12,932 nt of DNA, taken from NCBI GenBank assembly GCA_021772555.1, contig JAJFLT010000209.1, positions 1 through 12,932 of the forward strand, in the 5' to 3' direction. A program made the translations under genes and the position numbers. Of the stretch, positions 8,228 through 12,932 are shown piece by piece; within the stretch, counting starts at the first letter, position 1; every line of letters begins with the position of its first letter. The notes under the pieces were generated by a model that was not told the origin of the DNA, made no database searches, and saw nothing but the letters and a program-made list of their open reading frames with translations. The stretch is from Opitutales bacterium. GTDB taxonomy: Bacteria; Verrucomicrobiota; Verrucomicrobiia; Opitutales; UBA2987.

Positions 8228-8345
8228 TTGTTCGGTTCCTTTGTTGAAAAGAGTCCCGCTGCCACAGTTTTTCTCGCCGATTCCTCTCCTCAAGCATTAA
8301 TGGCAGGAGGGGGCTTTTGATTTTCTGGTTTTAATCCGAATTCCA

Positions 8346-9011
8346 ATGGAAACCATCTTAACTCCATCCGAAGCCCGAGTGCTCGGTTGCCTGCTGGAAA
8401 AGGAGATGACCACACCGGAATATTATCCGCTCACCCTCAACAGCCTCCTCTCCGCCTGCAACCAGAAATCCAACCGCGACCCGGTGGTCGACTTCAGTGA
8501 AACGACTGTGGTGGAGGCGCTTGAAGGGTTGAGGCAGAAACGGCTCGCATTCCGCATCGATATGGCTGGCTCACGGGTTCCCAAATACCGCCACGGGTTG
8601 CCCTCAGTTCTTAAATTGCCGGAAAAAGGAGCGGCTCTTCTCTGCCTTTTGTTATTGCGGGGGTTTCAAACGATTGGAGAACTTCGCCAAAGATCCAGCC
8701 GCATGGCCGAGTTTGCGGATTTAAAGGAGGTGGAGGCAATCCTTGATGAAATGGAAAATCTTTATCCCGAACCGGTGGTCCAGGCCCTGCCCCTGCAACC
8801 GGGCAAAAAAGAGCGCCGTTACACCCAACTCCTCACCGGTGCGCCCGAGATCACCGAAACACTCTTCGAAACCATCGTTCACCCCGCCGCCCCACCGCCA
8901 CAATTCGATTTCCAGGAAATGGAGGAACTGAAAAAAACGGTGCAAACCCTGCAAAACGAAATCGCCGCCCTGCGCACCGAATTCGAATCCTTTAAGAAGC
9001 AATTCGACTGA
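8346..9011 (+). CDS. DUF480 family protein (YceH-like, tandem winged-helix)
   Basis: This 221-aa protein is a clear member of the DUF480/YceH family, whose structures show two winged-helix domains. The start matches the family: LTPSEARVLGCLLEKEMTTPEYYPLTLNSL (residues 5-34), then CNQKSNRDPVV (38-48) and a VVEALEGLRQKRL helix near 56. The second winged helix includes KGAALLCLLLLRGFQTIGELRQRS (about 94-117) and MAEFADLKEVEAILDEM. The last ~33 residues (FQEMEELKKTVQTLQNE onward) form a heptad-patterned coiled coil, as in many homologues. The fold implies nucleic-acid binding, but the cellular role is not settled. No standard ribosome binding site precedes the ATG at 8346; an AGGAGG at 8305-8310 is about 35 bases too far upstream and leads to no usable start. 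It converges on argH with 10 bases between the stops. Confidence 0.92.
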   Translation: METILTPSEARVLGCLLEKEMTTPEYYPLTLNSLLSACNQKSNRDPVVDFSETTVVEALEGLRQKRLAFRIDMAGSRVPKYRHGLPSVLKLPEKGAALLCLLLLRGFQTIGELRQRSSRMAEFADLKEVEAILDEMENLYPEPVVQALPLQPGKKERRYTQLLTGAPEITETLFETIVHPAAPPPQFDFQEMEELKKTVQTLQNEIAALRTEFESFKKQFD

Positions 9012-9021
9012 TTGTTTTAGC

Positions 9022-10428
9022 TCACTCCGTGGCCAGCCGCTGGCGCCAGCGGGCGATTTCCTGGCGGATTTGATCCGGGCCGGGCATACCGGGCTTTTCT
9101 CGATTTTTCATGGCCGTTTCGAGATGGAACACCTTGTGCCAGTCGGGACCGATTTGGGGATGCGCTTGACTAGCCTGCGCGTGGGTAAGTTCATTGAGCG
9201 GAATGCCTGTTTTTTCCGCCATTGCGACCAGCTTGCCGACCACGTGGTGGGCTTCCCGAAAGGGCACATTGCGTTTGACAAGATAATCGGCGAGGTCCGT
9301 GGCCAACATTTGCGGATCCGCGGAAGCTGCTTTACAGGCGGTTGCATTGACCATCAGTCCGGTGACGACCCCGGTCAAAACCTGGAGAGAAATCATGGTT
9401 TGGTCGAGGGAATCGAAGACGGGCGGCTTATCCTCCTGCAAGTCGCGGTTGTAGGTCATGGGTAGACCTTTCATGAGCGTGAAGAGGGTTTGCGCATTGC
9501 CTTGCAGGCGCGCCGCCTTGCCCCGGATCAGTTCCAGGGAATCAGGGTTTTTTTTCTGCGGCATGAGGCTCGAACCCGTGGTGAAGGCCTCCGGTAATGC
9601 GAGAAAGCCGAATTCTTCAGTACTCCAGAGAATGAGGTCTTCGGCCATCCGGGAAAAATGGGTCCCGCAGATGGCGCAGGCGGTCGCAAATTCCAAAAAG
9701 AGATCGCGGTCGGCCACGGCATCTAGGCTGTTGCGGGTCAACTGGGGGTGTCCCTCTTTATCGACAAATCCCAGCTCACGAGCCGTAAATTCGCGGTCCA
9801 AAGGCAAAGTGCTGCCGGCCAGGGCACCGGAACCCAGAGGACAAAAATTAGCATGTTCGGCAACAGAGCGAAATCGTTCGCCATCGCGACTAAACATTTC
9901 CGCATAAGCGAGCCATTGATAGGCCAGGGAAACCGGTTGAGCCCTGCGCAAATGGGTGTAACCGGGGACAGTTACAGCGCCATGCTCGTCCGCTTTTTCG
10001 ACCAAGGCGGCCAGCAGGTTGTTTATGGCATCATCGAGTTCAGCGCAGGCTGATTTGAAGAAAAGGCGCATATCCGTTGCCACCTGGTCGTTGCGGCTGC
10101 GCCCGGTGTGCAATTTGGAAGCTACCGCAACCTTGCCGCTGAGCGCCTGTTCGATATTCATATGCACATCTTCGAGGCTTTCGTCCCACTGGAACGCGCC
10201 ACTCTCAATTTCCTGTAAAATGGCATCCAGGCCGCTCTCAATGGCATCTCGCTCCTCGGCCGTAAGCAACCCCACATGGCAAAGCATGGCGGTGTGAGCC
10301 TTGCTCCCGCGCACATCGAACGGTGCCAGCCTCTGGTCAAAGGAAACCGATTCGCCGAAACGCACCATCAATTCCGATGGGTTCCCGGAAAATCGCCCCC
10401 CCCAGGTAACCTGTGGTTTTTTTGCCAT
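9022..10428 (-). CDS. argH: Argininosuccinate lyase
   Basis: The enzyme splits argininosuccinate into arginine and fumarate, the last step of arginine biosynthesis, in the cytoplasm. The 468-aa product (from the ATG at 10428) has the usual length of the fumarase/aspartase superfamily member ArgH. Signatures seen are WGGRF (9-13), DVHMNIE (87-93), KLHTGRSRNDQVATDMRL (105-122), PGYTHLRRAQP (155-165, with the Thr-His pair) and the superfamily signature GSSLMPQKKNPD (285-296), which carries the catalytic serine loop. Upstream in-frame ATGs at 10440 and 10476 exist, but family members begin about ten residues before WGGRF, which supports 10428. No Shine-Dalgarno sequence is visible at any candidate start. 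It is convergent with the DUF480 gene and divergent from the 79-aa orphan. No other arginine genes are visible here. Confidence 0.97.
   Translation of the reverse strand: MAKKPQVTWGGRFSGNPSELMVRFGESVSFDQRLAPFDVRGSKAHTAMLCHVGLLTAEERDAIESGLDAILQEIESGAFQWDESLEDVHMNIEQALSGKVAVASKLHTGRSRNDQVATDMRLFFKSACAELDDAINNLLAALVEKADEHGAVTVPGYTHLRRAQPVSLAYQWLAYAEMFSRDGERFRSVAEHANFCPLGSGALAGSTLPLDREFTARELGFVDKEGHPQLTRNSLDAVADRDLFLEFATACAICGTHFSRMAEDLILWSTEEFGFLALPEAFTTGSSLMPQKKNPDSLELIRGKAARLQGNAQTLFTLMKGLPMTYNRDLQEDKPPVFDSLDQTMISLQVLTGVVTGLMVNATACKAASADPQMLATDLADYLVKRNVPFREAHHVVGKLVAMAEKTGIPLNELTHAQASQAHPQIGPDWHKVFHLETAMKNREKPGMPGPDQIRQEIARWRQRLATE
9037..9052. repeat. Perfect 16-base GC-rich palindrome at the 3' end of argH
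   Basis: CCGCTGGCGCCAGCGG reads the same on both strands and lies inside the last codons of argH, 26 bases beyond the stop of the convergent DUF480 gene. It could form a strong hairpin in either transcript, but no U-tract follows on either side, so it is not a standard intrinsic terminator. It may slow or end convergent transcription, or simply reflect the Trp-Arg-Gln-Arg-Leu-Ala codons. Confidence 0.4.
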
Positions 10429-10489
10429 GACCCGAAACATCGCAGGAGGCGCCAACCGAGGCAATCCAAAATCCACCGGTTTGGAATGT

Positions 10490-10513
10490 GAAAATATTAG
10501 GGGAAATATTTTC
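10490..10513. promoter_or_regulatory. AT-rich 9-base perfect inverted repeat, candidate operator
   Basis: GAAAATATT at 10490-10498 and AATATTTTC at 10505-10513 are exact inverted copies separated by AGGGGA. They lie in the divergent region between argH (starting at 10428, leftward) and the 79-aa gene (starting at 10559, rightward), where promoters for both are expected. The 15-base centre-to-centre spacing, about one and a half helical turns, is compatible with a dimeric regulator site. No U-run or coding context suggests a terminator. Which regulator would bind is unknown; an arginine regulator is only a guess. Confidence 0.4.
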
Positions 10514-10545
10514 TTATATAAGGAAGCTTTATGCCGACTTAAGCC

Positions 10546-10551
10546 TATAAT
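10546..10551 (+). promoter_or_regulatory. Candidate -10 box (TATAAT) for the 79-aa gene
   Basis: A perfect TATAAT ends seven bases before the ATG at 10559, so transcription from it would begin at or next to the start codon. No good -35 hexamer is found 16-18 bases upstream. No Shine-Dalgarno sequence lies before the ATG, consistent with a leaderless transcript, but the motif may also be chance in an AT-rich stretch. Confidence 0.35.
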
Positions 10552-10558
10552 CAGAACT

Positions 10559-10798
10559 ATGAAATCATCTCCGAAAATTAACGGTTTCGAGAAATCCGTT
10601 TTCCTGAAATTGTGCCTCGAAGAAAAAGAAGAAATCCGGCGCTTTAAAAAGACGGAATCGAAGAAGGCTGGTTACGATATCGGTTATGATAGAGCATTGC
10701 TGGATTGGATTCGACACCACCGGGACAATTGGTATCGCGCCAGGGTTCATTTGGCCCAGGGCGCCACAACTTCTCATTTTTTACATAAATTCGCTTAA
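10559..10798 (+). CDS. Small basic protein of unknown family
   Basis: This predicts a 79-aa protein rich in charged residues, with no signal peptide or membrane segment. Residues 10-33 are a charged, probably helical stretch (EKEEIRRFKKTE). The most conserved-looking part is AGYDIGYDRALLDWIRHHRD (37-56), where aromatic, acidic and His-His-Arg residues are concentrated. I do not recognise the family. The frame is open upstream into argH antisense, but the only sensible start is the ATG at 10559; there is no ribosome binding site, and a TATAAT sits just before it. A strong bidirectional terminator lies about 95 bases after the stop. The composition, distinct from the antisense reading of argH, favours a real gene. 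Confidence 0.55.
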   Translation: MKSSPKINGFEKSVFLKLCLEEKEEIRRFKKTESKKAGYDIGYDRALLDWIRHHRDNWYRARVHLAQGATTSHFLHKFA

Positions 10799-10893
10799 GT
10801 TTTCCCGAGCTTACCGATTTAATTTTAAGCCAAAACTCCTTGCTCCTGTAATAAAAAAATATTTAACATAAAACAGCAATCGAGTTTGGTCGG

Positions 10894-10918
10894 AAAAGCC
10901 GGTGGTAAACCGGCTTTT
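10894..10918. terminator. Bidirectional intrinsic terminator
   Basis: AAAAGCCGGT (10894-10903) and ACCGGCTTTT (10909-10918) form a perfect 10-bp stem around a five-base GGTAA loop. The A-run on one side and the T-run on the other give a U-tract in both directions. It sits about 95 bases after the 79-aa gene and probably ends its transcript. Confidence 0.85.
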
Positions 10919-11082
10919 CTATTTCCATTTCTGGAATCCTCGAAGCTATCGGGAAAACCCGTACCCCAACCAATCTTTAACTTTTCTAAAGGTTGTTTAT
11001 TGGTAGACAAGGAGCACAGGGACCACTTTACTTATACCGTTTTTATTTGACGTTATTTGACTAGGAAACAACATCGTGCAGC

Positions 11083-11099
11083 AAAGCCCTGCGGCTTTT
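11083..11099 (+). terminator. Possible weak terminator or leader hairpin
   Basis: AAAGCC-CTGC-GGCTTT is a 6-bp stem with a four-base loop, followed by T then AATTTC. It lies 53 bases before the start of the 135-aa gene. If transcription begins upstream of it, it could act as an attenuator or as the end of a small RNA; the U-tract is short, so the call is tentative. Confidence 0.3.
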
Positions 11100-11134
11100 A
11101 ATTTCTCAACAAACACCCCAGAACAAATCGAATT

Positions 11135-11142
11135 AAAGGAGG
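11135..11142 (+). promoter_or_regulatory. Strong ribosome binding site of the 135-aa gene
   Basis: AAAGGAGG is a near-complete anti-16S match nine bases before the ATG at 11152, the strongest in the window. A closer ATG at 11145 opens only a four-codon frame (Met-His-His-Gly, stop) overlapping the main start, so 11152 is chosen. Confidence 0.85.
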
Positions 11143-11151
11143 CTATGCACC

Positions 11152-11559
11152 ATGGGTAAACTATTCAAAATGAAACCCGGACAGATCAAAAAGATCGTCA
11201 AAGAATTGGATGAAGCCACCGGGCTCTCCGAGACGGAGAAAGAGTCCTTGGAATCGACCCCCGGTTTTATTGACCACGAAACCGGGGTATCCTTCAACGG
11301 CCGAGGTATCGTCGGCGGAGAGGTTGGCATCAACATTTTTGGGAATGCCGACCTGCACCCGAAAGCCGGAGTAAAAGGGTCCGTTGACATTGGTTCGAGC
11401 GTAAGCGGCGACGGTGGTTTCACCATATGGACGGTCAAAAGGGCCCGTTATATTTCACCCCTCGGAATCGGCGCGCAGGTTCATGCACCGGTCCTGGCGG
11501 GAGGAGCCCCTCCGACACCGGCCGGCGCCAGCATACCTGCTCCAAGCGGGGGCGATTGA
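11152..11559 (+). CDS. Glycine-rich protein of unknown family (135 aa)
   Basis: This 135-aa protein is preceded by the best ribosome binding site in the window and is very likely translated. It has three parts: a lysine-rich, helical N-terminus (residues 1-36, KKIVKELDEATGLSETEK); a central glycine-rich, beta-like region (about 38-95) with alternating hydrophobic and polar residues (GVSFNGRGIVGGEVGINIFG, KAGVKGSVDIGSSVSGDGGF); and a low-complexity Pro/Ala/Gly tail (117-135, GGAPPTPAGASIPAP). There is no signal peptide or transmembrane helix. I do not recognise the family; the central part could be a small beta-sheet or filament-like domain. It is flanked by the hairpin-rich interval upstream and a terminator-like hairpin downstream, so it is probably a single-gene unit with tight, high-level translation. 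Confidence 0.75.
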   Translation: MGKLFKMKPGQIKKIVKELDEATGLSETEKESLESTPGFIDHETGVSFNGRGIVGGEVGINIFGNADLHPKAGVKGSVDIGSSVSGDGGFTIWTVKRARYISPLGIGAQVHAPVLAGGAPPTPAGASIPAPSGGD

Positions 11560-11601
11560 TTGAGCAAATCCCGAAAATTGGCCACCGCCATGGATGGCTG
11601 T

Positions 11602-11615
11602 TGACAGGACTGTCA
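11602..11615. promoter_or_regulatory. Palindrome overlapping a consensus -35 (TTGACA)
   Basis: TGACAG-GA-CTGTCA is a perfect 6-base inverted repeat whose left arm is part of TTGACA (11601-11606). No matching -10 box is found at 16-18 bases, so promoter activity is doubtful. It lies in the 165-base gap between the 135-aa gene and hpt and could be an operator or a minor hairpin. Confidence 0.25.
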
Positions 11616-11628
11616 CACCTTCTTTTGT

Positions 11629-11669
11629 TGTGAAAAGCCGGGTTGAAATAAGTCGGCCACATTTTTTTT
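11629..11669 (+). terminator. Probable intrinsic terminator after the 135-aa gene
   Basis: TGTG then, after an AAAA bulge, GCCG pairs with CGGC and CACA at 11654-11661, followed immediately by eight Ts (11662-11669). The stem is interrupted and the loop is 13 bases, so it is not an ideal terminator, but the T-run is clear. It would separate the 135-aa gene from hpt. Confidence 0.5.
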
Positions 11670-11724
11670 GGGGAACTCTAATCAACATACTGCACTTAAT
11701 TTTATTTCAGGGAAAACTATACCT

Positions 11725-12264
11725 ATGCTGAACGATCTCTCGAAAACCTTGCTAACAGAGGACCAAATCAAAGCGAGGGTAAAGGAATTGGCGGCGGAAA
11801 TCTCCGAACATTACGGAGAGGAAGAAGTAACCGTTATCTCCATCATTAACGGGGCCATATTATTCACCGCGGATTTGGTTCGCAACATGCCGGGACCAGT
11901 CAGGATCGACTGCATACGGGTTTCCAGTTACGAGAATGCCTCCACTCCGGTGGGCGCACCTAAGATCACCAGCACACTGTCGCTCGATCTCAGCGGTCGC
12001 CATGTTCTTTTGGTGGATGACATTTTCGATACCGGAAAGACCATCACAAAAGTAGTAAATTATGTGGAGGACATGCAGCCAGCCTCACTACAAACCTGTG
12101 TCTTACTGGAGAAGAAAGCCCGCCGCATAGTTGAGTTTTCGGTTGACTGGGTGGGTTTTCAGATTCCGGACGAGTTTGTCATCGGCTACGGCCTCGATTA
12201 CGCCCAACGCTACCGGAATTTACGGTGCATCGGTGTGTTGAAACCTGAATTGCAGCCAACGTAA
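11725..12264 (+). CDS. hpt: Hypoxanthine phosphoribosyltransferase
   Basis: The enzyme transfers the phosphoribosyl group of PRPP to hypoxanthine (and usually guanine), giving IMP or GMP in purine salvage. The 179-aa product has the normal length. Family features are IINGAILFTADLVRNM (40-55), the flexible-loop SSYEN (67-71), the PRPP-binding signature HVLLVDDIFDTGKT (93-106) with the Asp-Asp pair at 98-99, and the C-terminal purine-binding region DWVGFQIPDEFVIGYGLDYA (141-160) followed by QRYRNL. An in-frame TTG at 11668 would add 19 residues that fit no homologue, so the ATG at 11725 is chosen. An AGGGA lies about a dozen bases upstream, a rather long spacing. The oxygenase gene starts 11 bases after the stop, so the two are probably co-transcribed. 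Confidence 0.95.
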   Translation: MLNDLSKTLLTEDQIKARVKELAAEISEHYGEEEVTVISIINGAILFTADLVRNMPGPVRIDCIRVSSYENASTPVGAPKITSTLSLDLSGRHVLLVDDIFDTGKTITKVVNYVEDMQPASLQTCVLLEKKARRIVEFSVDWVGFQIPDEFVIGYGLDYAQRYRNLRCIGVLKPELQPT

Positions 12265-12275
12265 TAAACAGCGCT

Positions 12276-12932
12276 ATGACCGATCCCGAAACTCAGTCTT
12301 CTGAGAACCTACCGAAGTTCCCTTACGACCGATGGATGGTGCGGATGGATGAGTTGGCTGCCGCTTACCAAAAGGGCGATCCTTTTCCCCATATTTTTCT
12401 GGACAATTTTCACGAGGAAGAAGTTTTACAGGAAATATTGAAAGAATTTCCCTCCCCGCAGGATAAAGCCTGGATAAAATACCGGCATTTCAATGAAAAC
12501 AAAACCGGACTGAGCAAACGGAGCCGGTTTCCGGAAGCAATCGGAAAAGCCATTGACGACTTCAATTCGCCCAGGTTCGTCGAATTTTTGTCCCGACTGA
12601 CAGGTATTGAGGGATTGATGCCCGATCCCAGCCTGGAAGGCGGCGGCATGCACCAGAGCGGCCGCGGGGGGTTTTTAAACATGCACGCGGACTTCACTAT
12701 GCACCACAAAAGGCCGAATTGGCAAAGGCGCTGCAACCTCATCCTTTACCTCAATGAAGGGTGGGAAGACGCATGGGGCGGCAGCCTTGAACTGTGGGAC
12801 CGGCAGATGAAAGAGATGAAGGCTAAAATCGCGCCTATTTTCAATCGAGCGGTGGTGTTTTCAACTTCCGATTACTCCTACCACGGACATCCCGATCCCA
12901 TGACCTGCCCTGCCGATCGCTACCGGCGCAGC
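12276..12932 (+). CDS. 2-oxoglutarate/Fe(II)-dependent oxygenase (3'-truncated by window edge)
   Basis: This open frame runs from the ATG at 12276 to the window end (219 codons, no stop). It fits the prolyl-4-hydroxylase-like 2OG-Fe(II) oxygenase fold. The metal-binding His-x-Asp is in FLNMHADFTMHH (His137, Asp139); it is followed by the typical strand NLILYLNEGWEDAWGGSLELWD (153-174), and the distal half supplies a candidate third ligand in SYHGHPDP (His203 or His205), with arginines just before the edge that could bind 2-oxoglutarate. The N-terminal ~100 residues (DPFPHIFLDNFHEEEVLQEI) are the usual lead-in of this family. The substrate cannot be told. It starts 11 bases after hpt without a clear ribosome binding site, so it may be translationally coupled. 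Confidence 0.88.
   Translation, partial: MTDPETQSSENLPKFPYDRWMVRMDELAAAYQKGDPFPHIFLDNFHEEEVLQEILKEFPSPQDKAWIKYRHFNENKTGLSKRSRFPEAIGKAIDDFNSPRFVEFLSRLTGIEGLMPDPSLEGGGMHQSGRGGFLNMHADFTMHHKRPNWQRRCNLILYLNEGWEDAWGGSLELWDRQMKEMKAKIAPIFNRAVVFSTSDYSYHGHPDPMTCPADRYRRS

Larger units (their letters stand above)
10799..11151. other. 353-base non-coding interval with several hairpins
   Basis: No coding frame is convincing here. Besides the terminator at 10894-10918, perfect or near-perfect hairpins are seen at 10923-10936 (TTCCA/TGGAA, four-base loop), 10950-10961 (CGGG-AAAA-CCCG), an imperfect one at 10969-11004 (outer ACCAAT/ATTGGT), and a short AAAGCC/GGCTTT stem at 11083-11098. A tandem TTATTTGAC repeat with 10-base spacing lies at 11043-11061. 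The interval must carry the promoter of the 135-aa gene, and might encode a small RNA, but no known RNA family is recognised. Confidence 0.4.

Noticed and set aside
8305..8310. AGGAGG as ribosome binding site of the DUF480 gene
   Set aside because: It is about 35 bases before the ATG at 8346; starts at normal distance from it open frames that stop within a few codons.
10301..10558. Extension of the 79-aa frame upstream to 10301
   Set aside because: It is antisense to the argH start, crosses the inverted repeat, and offers no supported start codon.

Overview
This window looks like an ordinary chromosomal housekeeping region of a Gram-negative bacterium with moderate G+C (roughly mid-50s percent by eye). 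The best guess for the host is Verrucomicrobiota, perhaps an Opitutae-like lineage. This rests on a DUF5069 protein, a family I associate mainly with Verrucomicrobiota and related phyla, and on secreted or envelope proteins with Sec signal peptides. It is an inference, because no rRNA or other phylogenetic marker is present. There is no transposase, integrase, phage gene, CRISPR array or defence cassette, and I could not identify a convincing new multi-gene system.

Layout. From 1 to 5507 a leftward block reads, in transcription order: mutL (mismatch repair), glgP (glycogen phosphorylase), a secreted DUF3108 protein starting 7 bases after glgP, and the beginning of a cysteine-rich secreted protein cut by the window edge. 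Divergent from mutL, and rightward, are a thioredoxin-fold/DUF255 protein (YyaL/SSP411 type), a DUF5069 protein and a YceH-like DUF480 protein. A leftward argH (argininosuccinate lyase) converges on the DUF480 gene with only 10 bases between the stops. Divergent from argH, the rightward genes are a 79-aa orphan protein, a 353-base non-coding stretch rich in hairpins, a 135-aa glycine-rich orphan, hpt (hypoxanthine phosphoribosyltransferase), and a 2-oxoglutarate/Fe(II) oxygenase that runs off the right edge.

Function. The recognised genes cover unrelated core tasks: DNA repair, glycogen breakdown, arginine synthesis and purine salvage. Only glgP/DUF3108 and hpt/oxygenase are spaced closely enough to suggest co-transcription.

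Points worth a second look are: a MutL whose C-terminal endonuclease metal motifs are all replaced; a tRNA-like 3' fragment in the leader of the DUF5069 gene; a possible leaderless small gene (TATAAT seven bases before its ATG) next to a perfect 9-base inverted repeat in the argH divergent promoter region; a hairpin-rich non-coding interval; and two orphan proteins. All regulatory and RNA calls come from reading the sequence by eye, without folding or database searches.
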